A stretch of DNA of 6,596 nucleotides from Chloroflexota bacterium. Lineage in GTDB: Bacteria > Chloroflexota > Dehalococcoidia > Lucifugimonadales > UBA3495. The stretch lies in NCBI GenBank assembly GCA_022562335.1, contig JADFPM010000151.1, positions 1 to 6,596 on the forward strand, written 5' to 3'. Within the stretch, counting starts at the first letter, position 1; each line of letters opens with the position of its first letter. The notes beneath the pieces were generated by a model that saw only the letters and a list, made by a program, of their open reading frames with translations, was not told the origin of the DNA and did no database searches. Positions 1 through 5,414 of the stretch are shown here, piece after piece. Position numbers and translations under genes: made by a program.

Positions 1-135
1 TATCTCAAAGGAGCAGCCATCATCGTGGTCGACGACGTGGCCACCACCGGCAGCACCATCTCAGCCTGCGCCACGGCCCTCAAATCGGCGGGGGCGGCTT
101 CGGTGTGGGGTTTGGTGCTGGCCCGAGAGGCTTGA
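1..135 (+). CDS. ComF-like phosphoribosyltransferase, C-terminal end (5' partial)
   Basis: An open frame enters from the left edge and stops with TGA at 133-135, giving 44 residues. It contains VVDDVATTGSTI (about residues 9-20), the classical PRPP-binding signature of type I phosphoribosyltransferases: two acidic residues followed by a TTGST loop that holds the PRPP 5'-phosphate. The tail after the motif (an alpha helix rich in Ala, then a short strand and LAREA) is typical of the ComF/GntX family, in which this motif lies close to the C-terminus. ComF proteins are cytoplasmic and in some bacteria support DNA uptake; in many others the role is unknown. Other PRTases (orotate, adenine or amidophosphoribosyl) carry the same motif, so the subfamily is inferred from the short distance to the stop. 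Most of the gene lies outside the window. Confidence 0.8.
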   Translation, partial: YLKGAAIIVVDDVATTGSTISACATALKSAGAASVWGLVLAREA

Positions 136-202
136 CCGGGGAGTTTGACCGGACAGGGACCCGGAAACATGGCGATTGACAAGACCAAGTATCTTTGGTC
201 AA
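132..202. promoter_or_regulatory. Repeated TTGACC half-sites upstream of the beta-propeller gene
   Basis: The 157-bp gap between the comF-like stop and the propeller start holds TTGACCGG twice in direct orientation (132-139 and 145-152, 13 bp apart) and an inverted copy of the core, GGTCAA, at 197-202. The last is part of a short hairpin, GACCAA (183-188) and TTGGTC (195-200). Repeated half-sites before a gene can be operator boxes, but no convincing -35/-10 pair was identified and short matches in GC-rich DNA occur by chance. The first copy overlaps the comF-like stop codon. Confidence 0.2.
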
Positions 203-292
203 ATGTGCGCGACTTCACGCCGGGGCCCTGTCTCTCAGATTCGGCGTCCGGCGAATACCGATCGAAAATGGAAATGTGGGGAGGCTAGATCC

Positions 293-1282
293 ATGGCGGG
301 AAAGACTCTGATCTACGTCGGCGCGGAAGCCAGCGGGCTCTATCGAAAGGAAGCCGGTGATGACCATTGGGAAAATCTGACCAGGGGCATGGCTCCAGCG
401 GCCCAGGTCCGGGCGCTTGCCGTTCACCCCGAAGACCCGGCGGTGATCTTCGCCGGGACCCAGAGAGGCGTTTACCGCAGCGTGGACCGGGGGGACAACT
501 GGGAGCGGATGAACATGACGGAAGGCCGGATCGTGTGGTCGCTCAAGTTTCACCCCAACAACGCCAAGATCATGTTTCTGGGGACCGAAGGAAGCGAAGT
601 ATATAAAAGTGAGGACGGTGGAGAGAACTGGCATTACCTGTCCACCGTCGGAAGCCCCGACGCCGTGCAGATGGCCTTTGCGACCCGCATCCTGGGCATC
701 GGGATCGAGGCGTCGGACCCAAACAACATGTACGCCGCTCTGGAGGTTGGGGGCGCCGCCCGCAGCACCGATGGCGGCAAAACCTGGAAGGTGGTCAACA
801 GCAAGTTCGACGGCGACGTGGACCTGATGGACCTGCACGGTGTGGCCGTGGGGGCCTCGGACTCTGGAGCCGTATTCATTTCCAACCGGACCGGCGTTTG
901 GCGCACCAGGGACCGGGGCGAAACCTGGGAGGACTTGAATTTCGGCAAAATATCCGAGATCAAGTATTCGCGTGGGGTGCAGGCGGCGCCCGACGACCCT
1001 AACACCCTCTACGCCTGCGTGGGTTTGAATTTCGGCAGCGAGGAAGGGGGAGTGATGCGGACCTCCGATCTGGGTCAGACCTGGGAGAGGTTCGACAAGG
1101 GAATATCAGCCAAGAGCACCACTTTCGGTGTGGCCATCAATGCCCAGGCGCCGGATCAGGTCTATTTCTGCACCCGGAAGGGTCAGGTCTTCGGCACCCA
1201 CGACGGCGGTTCAACCTGGAAGGAGCACGTCCTGCCCGAGACCGCCGGCAACGTCATCAGCGTGGCCTGCACCTCCGCCTAG
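293..1282 (+). CDS. Asp-box (BNR/sortilin-like) beta-propeller protein
   Basis: A 329-aa protein with six Asp boxes (S/T-x-D-x-G-x-T/N-W): SVDRGDNW (63-70), SEDGGENW (106-113), STDGGKTW (158-165), TRDRGETW (205-212), TSDLGQTW (257-264) and THDGGSTW (302-309). A degenerate one ends at W26. This spacing suggests a seven-bladed propeller of the sialidase/sortilin/YCF48-like superfamily. Between boxes it repeats the strand pattern HP(E/N)(D/N)P..(I/L)(F/Y).G, as in HPEDPAVIFAG (45-55). There is no signal peptide or membrane segment, so a cytoplasmic protein is expected. The RIP/FRIP and catalytic Asp/Glu/Tyr set of true sialidases was not seen, so a binding or scaffold role is more likely than glycosidase activity. 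The ATG at 293 is chosen because GGGGAGG lies at 278-284, 8 bases upstream, and homology-like sequence begins there; the frame is open back to 176 but that stretch is Arg/Pro-rich and has no propeller character. The substrate or ligand is unknown. Confidence 0.85.
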   Translation: MAGKTLIYVGAEASGLYRKEAGDDHWENLTRGMAPAAQVRALAVHPEDPAVIFAGTQRGVYRSVDRGDNWERMNMTEGRIVWSLKFHPNNAKIMFLGTEGSEVYKSEDGGENWHYLSTVGSPDAVQMAFATRILGIGIEASDPNNMYAALEVGGAARSTDGGKTWKVVNSKFDGDVDLMDLHGVAVGASDSGAVFISNRTGVWRTRDRGETWEDLNFGKISEIKYSRGVQAAPDDPNTLYACVGLNFGSEEGGVMRTSDLGQTWERFDKGISAKSTTFGVAINAQAPDQVYFCTRKGQVFGTHDGGSTWKEHVLPETAGNVISVACTSA

Positions 1283-1291
1283 ACGGCGATC

Positions 1292-1328
1292 GAATGCCGT
1301 AGGGGCAGGACCTGCCCCTACGGCATTC
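1292..1328. repeat. Palindromic repeat 1 (GTAGGGGCA family), terminator-like
   Basis: A perfect inverted repeat has arms GAATGCCGTAGGGGCAGG (1292-1309) and its exact complement at 1311-1328, with one central base. It lies 10 bp after the propeller stop, in a convergent gap, and is followed on the plus strand by ATTTTAG, so the RNA hairpin could act as a terminator for the propeller gene. It shares its core arm GTAGGGGCA...TGCCCCTAC with the second palindrome at 1373-1400, which indicates a repeat family rather than two independent terminators. It resembles the dispersed REP/MITE-like intergenic palindromes known in many bacterial genomes. Confidence 0.8.
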
Positions 1329-1372
1329 ATTTTAGTTGCCCTCTGTCGAACAATGACCACCTTTGAAAACAC

Positions 1373-1400
1373 GTAGGGGCACGGCATGCCGTGCCCCTAC
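1373..1400. repeat. Palindromic repeat 2 (GTAGGGGCA family), terminator-like
   Basis: A perfect 28-bp palindrome with arm GTAGGGGCACGGCA and no spacer, 26 bp beyond the stop of the minus-strand DinB-like gene. Read on the minus strand it is followed by GTGTTTTC, so it could end transcription of that operon. The outer nine bases of each arm match the palindrome at 1292-1328 but the centres differ (CAGGACCTG there, CACGGCATGCCGTG here). A second family member 44 bp away suggests recombination or insertion of a small palindromic element into this gap. Confidence 0.8.
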
Positions 1401-1426
1401 CGGCGTTTCGCGCTGCCTGCCAAAAG

Positions 1427-2089
1427 CTACGGCTCGCTCAGGTCCCAGCCGGGCAGGGCCAGGTATCCCTCCATGGGAATCTGGGCGACGGCGGTTAGGC
1501 CCTGGGCGCGCTTCAACCGCTGGATGTTGTACAGGTGGGTGATGTACTCGAAATACCTGTGGCGAAAGGTGGCTTCCAAGGTTATGTAAAGTTTCGTAGG
1601 GTCCGAATCGTTGAGGCGGATCCCCCGGTACCCGGCGTTCATCAGGTCAACCCACATCCCGCTGTTGTTCGCCTCGATCTCCCTGGAACGGCAAGAGCCC
1701 ACGGATTCGCCTTCCAGAATCTCCCAGGTGAAATCCAGAGCTTGACGCAACTTGGCCAGTAGAACATCAATCTCCCAGTAAAGGTTTTCGTCCAGCCGCC
1801 GGTCGTGGGGAGAATCCAGCAACCGGTCTATCTCGTCCCCATTGGGCAAACCATTGGGGAATAGCTCCTGTCGCCACCTTTGCCAGAACCAACGAAAGTC
1901 ACCCGAAGCCATATGGCTCAGGTTCCTGCGGATACTCCACTGGCTCCATCCCCACCGGTCCGACTCGAAATCCAGCTGTTCATCGGTCAATCCGGCCAGT
2001 TCGGCGGAAACCATCTGGAATAATTCATCGGCGAACTGGGGAAACAGGTCTATCGCCGGGGCATAGTCCGGCAATTCTTCGTGGTCCAT
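1427..2089 (-). CDS. DinB/YfiT-like four-helix-bundle protein
   Basis: A 220-aa protein with the layout of the DinB-like superfamily. An N-terminal helix is followed by LTDEQLDFESDRWGWS (34-49), which matches the family signature 'LT.EQL.(x)n.WS', then a helix with IRRNLSHM (53-60) supplying a likely metal-ligand His59. Near the end, RHRYFEYITHLYNIQRLK (176-193) provides His177 and His185, in the position of the C-terminal His pair. Family members bind a divalent metal through three His; some use bacillithiol or mycothiol, but most have no known reaction. The protein is Trp-rich around the second helix (W46, W48, W51, W67, W69, W72). The start is supported by GGAGGA at 2094-2099, 4 bases from the ATG. 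It lies 39 bp downstream of the 193-aa gene on the same strand, so the two are probably cotranscribed. The specific substrate cannot be named. Confidence 0.7.
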   Translation of the reverse strand: MDHEELPDYAPAIDLFPQFADELFQMVSAELAGLTDEQLDFESDRWGWSQWSIRRNLSHMASGDFRWFWQRWRQELFPNGLPNGDEIDRLLDSPHDRRLDENLYWEIDVLLAKLRQALDFTWEILEGESVGSCRSREIEANNSGMWVDLMNAGYRGIRLNDSDPTKLYITLEATFRHRYFEYITHLYNIQRLKRAQGLTAVAQIPMEGYLALPGWDLSEP

Positions 2090-2128
2090 TCTGTCCTCCG
2101 GTTAACGATTCAGCCGCGTCCCGCGATT

Positions 2129-2710
2129 CTAGGGCCGGACCCAGGTCTCAGACCAGGCTAGGCAGGCGCTGGAGCTGGGTTTGTCGCCGCGCATCTCCTG
2201 GGAGACCTCTCCCACGGCCACCATACCGTTGACGGTCAGCTGGGCCTTTCGGGCGGGAACGAAGCAGCTGTAGACCCCATGGGTCCTGCCGGACACGCTG
2301 CCCGCGGGCACCACCAACATGTAGGGCTCCAGAAAATCGTGCCAGGTAAGGGAGATGGAGTCCTCGTCGCTCTCCACGGTTTCGGTCCAAAAAGACTTGC
2401 CGTCGCCCGACCGGTTGAAAACCGCGTCCACCACGGGGAGGGTTTGGTCGGCGAATTCAGGAAATAAGAACGACTCTATCTCTTCCTGCAGCCAGCGGGC
2501 CAGGGCGATGTTGTCCGAATAGACCCGGACCTCATCGTTGGCCACGTCGGATTTCATAAACAAGACGTGGCCCTGGCCGCCGGGGGACAGCAACACCCGC
2601 CAGTGGCTGGTCCTGGTGGTTTGCAGCGCGCCGTCCTGCCGCGAAAGCCGGATAAACGAATTTTCCCCGGTCATGCGGACCTGGTTGGGATCCGTGGGGC
2701 TGGTGGTCAT
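2129..2710 (-). CDS. Conserved-looking protein of unknown function upstream of the DinB-like gene
   Basis: A 193-aa protein that I do not recognise. It looks soluble and rich in beta strands, with no signal peptide or membrane segment: WRVLLSPGGQGHVLFMKSDV (37-56) and VRVYSDNIALARWLQEEIES (61-80) suggest strands followed by an amphipathic helix. The C-terminal half holds YMLVVPAGSVSG (120-131) and AQLTVNGMVAVGEV (146-159). It ends with a Trp-containing WSETWVRP. The start at 2710 is preferred because GGAGG lies at 2718-2722, 7 bases upstream; the frame stays open to an ATG pair at 2740, but that start has no ribosome binding site. It is the first gene of a probable operon with the DinB-like gene 39 bp downstream, and that linkage is the only functional hint. 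Codon use and GC match the flanking chromosomal genes. Confidence 0.7.
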   Translation of the reverse strand: MTTSPTDPNQVRMTGENSFIRLSRQDGALQTTRTSHWRVLLSPGGQGHVLFMKSDVANDEVRVYSDNIALARWLQEEIESFLFPEFADQTLPVVDAVFNRSGDGKSFWTETVESDEDSISLTWHDFLEPYMLVVPAGSVSGRTHGVYSCFVPARKAQLTVNGMVAVGEVSQEMRGDKPSSSACLAWSETWVRP

Positions 2711-2723
2711 GACAGTGCCTCCA

Positions 2724-2882
2724 TCAAGATCTAGCATCATTATCGGGCGAATGTTGAATCACCAACTGCCGGACGGCTTTCAGCCAATGAAACAGCAAAC
2801 ACTTGTCGAGCGGATTCGAACGGGTTAGCCACGTAGCGCCACCAATACCGCATTGATAGCCACGATGGGCGTCAAACTCCAT
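2724..2882 (-). CDS. Possible small protein (52 aa) downstream of the antitoxin gene
   Basis: An ATG at 2882 opens a 52-codon frame ending at TGA 2726-2724. It begins one base after the TAG of the antitoxin-like gene, exactly the spacing seen between the toxin and antitoxin genes upstream, which would permit termination-reinitiation. The product starts MEFDAHRGYQ, carries a mixed hydrophobic/basic centre (CLLFHWLKAVRQL, about residues 28-40) and has no recognisable domain. It has no clear ribosome binding site, and its composition looks unlike a typical conserved protein. It could equally be noncoding leader sequence of the operon that starts at 2710. If it is not a gene, 2711-2883 holds only the weak promoter noted separately. 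Confidence 0.2.
   Translation of the reverse strand: MEFDAHRGYQCGIGGATWLTRSNPLDKCLLFHWLKAVRQLVIQHSPDNDARS
2739..2765 (-). promoter_or_regulatory. Possible promoter for the 193-aa/DinB-like operon
   Basis: On the minus strand GATAAT (2744-2739; five of six to TATAAT) lies 28 bases before the ATG at 2710, and TTGGTG (2765-2760) stands 15 bp upstream of it as a weak -35. The spacing is shorter than ideal and the -35 matches only its first three bases, so this is a suggestion only. Confidence 0.3.
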
Positions 2883-2883
2883 C

Positions 2884-3285
2884 CTATTCTTCGGGGTCAC
2901 CCAGGTCAGCGTCGGATTGCTCGTTAGGTACTATCGGGCCTGTGAGTACTTTTGCATAAAATATAATTGCACCAACCACGAGCGCAACTCCATAACCTGC
3001 TAACAACCCAGACGCCCATTCATGGTCAGTCCGAATTAGGTAACTCGGAATCAGAAGACCTGCTGAGATCCCCACAAAAGCGAAGGCAATTAACACGTCT
3101 TTGAAGTGAACGAGCCTTCTAAATCGATAGGCAGGCACGCTGACGGCCGCCTTTCCTGACGTGGGCTTCAAATTCTCAAATTCGGTCCTTTGGGCCTTAC
3201 TCCAATCCACAAAATCAGTAGAGTCATGTGTAGCCCAAAACTCCCGTTCTTCGTCTTCTGAACCAAATGTTGGAATAGGCTTCAT
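2884..3285 (-). CDS. Antitoxin-like protein with two transmembrane helices, partner of BrnT
   Basis: A 133-aa protein in two parts. Residues 1-42 (IPTFGSEDEEREFWATHD at 4-21, STDFVDWSKAQR at 22-33, ENLKPTSG at 37-44) match the N-terminal region of the CopG-type antitoxins commonly found beside BrnT toxins (typical pattern 'IP.F.SE.EER.FW..HDSTDY.DWSKA....F.NLKPS'). In those proteins a ribbon-helix-helix DNA-binding domain of about 40 residues follows. Here the chain instead has a basic stretch RFRRLVHFK (54-62), a hydrophobic helix at about 63-84, a short polar turn RTDHEW (85-90), a second hydrophobic helix at about 91-113, and an acidic tail. By the positive-inside rule both termini face the cytoplasm, leaving the antitoxin part facing the toxin. 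The ATG is one base after the toxin stop, with GAGG 5 bases upstream inside the toxin gene, so translation is probably coupled. Loss of the RHH domain predicts no direct operator binding by this protein. Confidence 0.75.
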   Translation of the reverse strand: MKPIPTFGSEDEEREFWATHDSTDFVDWSKAQRTEFENLKPTSGKAAVSVPAYRFRRLVHFKDVLIAFAFVGISAGLLIPSYLIRTDHEWASGLLAGYGVALVVGAIIFYAKVLTGPIVPNEQSDADLGDPEE

Positions 3286-3286
3286 T

Positions 3287-3574
3287 CTAGCCTCGACTAT
3301 ACGCCCTCCGCTCTCTGCGGCTCATGTCGCGAGCAGAAATAACGCGAACCAAGTCTCCCCTGAAAGTGAAGGCCACGAACAACTTTCGGGTTCGGTCAGT
3401 TTCCCCCAGCGCATAATATCTATGCTCCGCGCCGGAAGCACCAACCAAATTTACAATCGGCCGATTATGAAACACCTGCTCACATTCCTCACGGGCAACC
3501 TGGTGCCTAGTCCAGTTTTTATCAGAATTTCCTTCATCCCAATCGAATCCAGTCCCTTGGCTGAAGTTAAACAT
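3287..3574 (-). CDS. brnT: BrnT-family ribonuclease toxin
   Basis: A 95-aa protein with the full BrnT layout. An N-terminal FDWDEGNSDKNWTRHQV (10-26) corresponds to the family's 'F.WD..K...N..KHGV'. A short helix REECEQVF (28-35) follows, then RYYALGETDRTRKLFVAFT (52-70) and the C-terminal VRVISARDMSRRERRAY (76-92). Length matches the family (about 90-100 aa). BrnT toxins have a RelE-like fold and cleave RNA to block translation; their partners neutralise them by direct binding. Here the toxin gene comes first and the antitoxin-like gene follows after one base, the usual brnTA order. No strong ribosome binding site precedes the ATG at 3574, which may keep toxin translation low. A TATAAT sits 28 bases upstream. 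The island is AT-richer than the flanking genes, consistent with horizontal acquisition. Confidence 0.88.
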   Translation of the reverse strand: MFNFSQGTGFDWDEGNSDKNWTRHQVAREECEQVFHNRPIVNLVGASGAEHRYYALGETDRTRKLFVAFTFRGDLVRVISARDMSRRERRAYSRG

Positions 3575-3602
3575 TCGGTAAGATAGCAGTGCGTGCGATT
3601 AA

Positions 3603-3608
3603 ATTATA
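3603..3608 (-). promoter_or_regulatory. -10 element for the brnT operon
   Basis: A perfect TATAAT on the minus strand, inside the AT-rich stretch 3595-3620, lies 28 bases before the brnT ATG. The nearest -35-like hexamer, TTGCAG (3636-3631), is 22 bp away, which is too far for a standard sigma-70 promoter, so only the -10 is well supported. The surrounding GATATATAATTTAATC stretch is partly self-complementary and could also be an operator for autoregulation. Confidence 0.45.
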
Positions 3609-3647
3609 TATCAATAATCGGAGCATTGGCCTGCAACCGTTAGAAAT

Positions 3648-3682
3648 GAAAAACCAGGGCCGCCCTATTTGGGGCGGCCCTG
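3648..3682 (-). terminator. Rho-independent terminator of the HMG-CoA-lyase-like gene
   Basis: On the minus strand CAGGGCCGCCC (3682-3672) pairs perfectly with GGGCGGCCCTG (3665-3655) around a 6-base loop, forming an 11-bp GC-rich stem followed at once by GTTTTTC (T run at 3653-3649). It begins 37 bases after the stop codon at 3720. It isolates the enzyme gene from the brnT operon, which is transcribed in the same direction just downstream. Confidence 0.9.
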
Positions 3683-3719
3683 TCAGCTTGCTCAAGCTAT
3701 CGTAAACCGTGGCTATCAG

Positions 3720-4904
3720 CTAATCCTTGGCGGGGAACCAGTCCTGCTTCCAGGGCCATTCGCCGCCGGCGGGATCGTAGGCGGGTTTGCCCTGGTCTAT
3801 GCGGTCCCGGTATTCGCTGGTTATGGGCTCGCGGTAGGGGTAGAGGCCGCCTTCGTAGGCCGACGGGCCTACCTTGAAGTGCTTGGCCTGCTCGGTGGTC
3901 TCCACGAAGGGCATATCGATGTTGTAAAGCGAGCTCAGGCTCTTGGGCCGGGGGCCGGCCTTGGAGACGTGGCCGTAGAGCTCCCTTCCCATGATCTTCT
4001 CGGCCATCCAGACGCAGTCGATGAGCTTATCGATGTCCACGCCGGTCTCGACGCCCATGTCCTCCATCATGTGAAGGAGGTCTTCGCTGGGGGCCATGCC
4101 GGTGGAGCGGCCGTTGCCGCAGTAAGGGCATCCGCCGTAACCGCCGATGGTGCCGTCCAGGTCCAGCGTGTCCTCAGGGCCCAGGACGCGCATGGCGGCG
4201 TAAGCCGACGCGATGGCCATGTTGCGGCCGTTGTGCAGGTGCAGGCGGATGTGGTTGATCTCCGGCCACTTTTCCTTCACCCGGTAGACGCTCTCTTCCA
4301 CCTTGGCGGGGGTGCAGTGGCTCATGGGGTCGCCCATGGCTGCGCTGACAACCTTGATGCCTACTTCATCCCACATGCTGTGCTGCCTTTCCAGCATGTC
4401 CATCAGGTTATCAACGGGGAATTCGCCCAGGAAGTTGGACCCCCAACTGGCGTTGGTGCCGATTCCGGCCTCCTGGATGTTCAACTCTTGGGCTTGAGCT
4501 ACGACCTGGGGCCACCGCTCCATCTCCTGGGCTTGGGACCGGTTGGTGTTGCGCCGGACGAAAACGTCGCACATGTGGACGCCCAAGCGGGGATACTTGT
4601 CCCTCTCGATGGTCAACGGAGGCGAATAGGCCTTGGCCCGCTCGACGCCCCGGGAGTTCAGCGCCAATGCGGTATAGGTGACACCGGGCTTGGGCTTGAA
4701 CTTGGTTACGATCTCGTCGATGCGCTCCATCTGAGGAGTCCATTTGGGGCTCACGAAAGAACCGACCACGATCTGTTTCAGGCCCGTCTCGGACAGCATA
4801 TCCAGCAGTTCGACCTTATCGTCAACAGAGATCTGGGCGTCTTCGATCTGCATGCCTTCTCGCATGCCTTCTTCCTTGTATTTCACTACCGGCCAATCTG
4901 GCAT
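3720..4904 (-). CDS. HMG-CoA lyase-like (DRE-TIM metallolyase family) enzyme
   Basis: A 394-aa TIM-barrel protein of the HMGL-like (pyruvate carboxyltransferase) family. These cytoplasmic, metal-dependent enzymes make or break C-C bonds of acyl-CoA or 2-oxoacid substrates. The N-terminus MREGMQIED (14-22) corresponds to the family's 'RDG.Q.E' motif, with Glu16 where Asp is usual. LLDMLSETGLKQIVVGSFVS (33-52) and PKWTPQM (53-59) closely follow HMG-CoA lyase. LHLHN (221-225) supplies the two metal-binding His (222, 224), and GGYGGCPYCGNG (254-265) contains Cys259 in the place of the catalytic Cys of HMG-CoA lyases. The Asn metal ligand of the lyase loop is not clearly present in RSTGMAPSEDL (266-276). 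The chain is about 95 residues longer than typical bacterial HMG-CoA lyases, with a Trp/Pro-rich C-terminal tail (WPWKQDWFP, 383-391). The start at 4904 has AAGGAGG (4910-4916) 5 bases upstream; the frame is open to 4982, but that part is not family-like. The gene is monocistronic. The substrate is uncertain: it may not be HMG-CoA. Confidence 0.82.
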   Translation of the reverse strand: MPDWPVVKYKEEGMREGMQIEDAQISVDDKVELLDMLSETGLKQIVVGSFVSPKWTPQMERIDEIVTKFKPKPGVTYTALALNSRGVERAKAYSPPLTIERDKYPRLGVHMCDVFVRRNTNRSQAQEMERWPQVVAQAQELNIQEAGIGTNASWGSNFLGEFPVDNLMDMLERQHSMWDEVGIKVVSAAMGDPMSHCTPAKVEESVYRVKEKWPEINHIRLHLHNGRNMAIASAYAAMRVLGPEDTLDLDGTIGGYGGCPYCGNGRSTGMAPSEDLLHMMEDMGVETGVDIDKLIDCVWMAEKIMGRELYGHVSKAGPRPKSLSSLYNIDMPFVETTEQAKHFKVGPSAYEGGLYPYREPITSEYRDRIDQGKPAYDPAGGEWPWKQDWFPAKD

Positions 4905-4909
4905 TGGAG

Positions 4910-4916
4910 CCTCCTT
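4910..4916 (-). promoter_or_regulatory. Ribosome binding site fixing the HMG-CoA-lyase-like start
   Basis: AAGGAGG on the minus strand, 5 bases before the ATG at 4904, is a near-perfect complement of the 16S anti-Shine-Dalgarno. It rules out the longer reading frame starting at 4982, which has no such site. Confidence 0.9.
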
Positions 4917-5397
4917 AATTCGGACGTGTCTGAATCGGCTATATCCTACCGTATGTGCGCAACGCCTGGCTGTGGCAGGCACGCTGAGTTAGGCCGCCCT
5001 TCACGGGTGATTCCAGTTGGCGGGATTGTATGGCGGCCACAGATTCATGTCAAGAAATTGGTGGGTAAGAAAAGCGGCGGATCGAGCCCGTTACAGGCCG
5101 ACCGTAGACTTATCTATTTTACCGCTTTACCGCGCGGGGCCATTTCAAAGCTAGCGTCCAAACCTGGTTGTCCATCCTTGCTTGCCGGTCCCTGGCGCTA
5201 GCAACAGTTCAAGAATCTCGGATCTACAAGTAGTCTGACACGCGGAACATGGTAGGATTCCCCGCAAAGTTATAGAATGTTACTAAGAATCCCTGCCAAA
5301 CCCGTTGCTCGTCCAATCCGTTTATAGTGATGTTCGTTCGCCCATCTTATCCATTATCAAATCAGGCGATGACTGGAAAGCAGCAACTGTCGGTAAC
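4917..5397. other. Gene-poor divergent intergenic region with an inverted repeat
   Basis: Almost 500 bp between two divergent genes hold no convincing coding region; the frames open here are antisense or short and lack ribosome binding sites and recognisable motifs. One structure stands out: GCTAGCG (5150-5156) and its complement CGCTAGC (5196-5202), extending to GCTAGCGTCCA against TGGCGCTAGC with one bulged base, around a spacer of about 35 bases. AT-rich -10-like words occur (TAGGATATA on the minus strand near 4940-4950, TATAGA at 5271 on the plus strand), but none has a properly spaced -35. Promoters for both flanking genes must lie here. Confidence 0.4.
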
Positions 5398-5414
5398 GGG
5401 GAGATTTGGCCGGT

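Noticed and set aside
169..288. A 39-codon ORF ending just before the propeller start
   Set aside because: It has only a weak ribosome binding site and no recognisable motif; its frame is probably open by chance.
176..292. N-terminal extension of the beta-propeller protein
   Set aside because: The extension is Arg/Pro/Ser-rich without propeller pattern, and the strong GGGGAGG site at 278-284 points to the ATG at 293.
215..1005. Minus-strand ORFs antisense to the propeller gene
   Set aside because: They overlap the well-supported Asp-box gene and lack motifs; typical shadows of GC-rich coding DNA.
2805..2830. GATTCGAAC, a tRNA T-loop-like word
   Set aside because: The flanking bases do not form a T-stem and no acceptor, D or anticodon arm can be built around it.
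3161..3586. Plus-strand 141-codon ORF across the toxin-antitoxin pair
   Set aside because: It is antisense to brnT and the antitoxin-like gene and shows no coding signature.
4905..4982. N-terminal extension of the HMG-CoA-lyase-like protein
   Set aside because: The extra 26 residues are Arg/His-rich with no family match, and AAGGAGG at 4910-4916 fixes the start at 4904.
3669..5201. A 510-codon plus-strand open frame
   Set aside because: It is antisense to the HMG-CoA-lyase-like gene, rich in Val/Gly/His/Leu as expected of a shadow frame, and has no family motifs or ribosome binding site.
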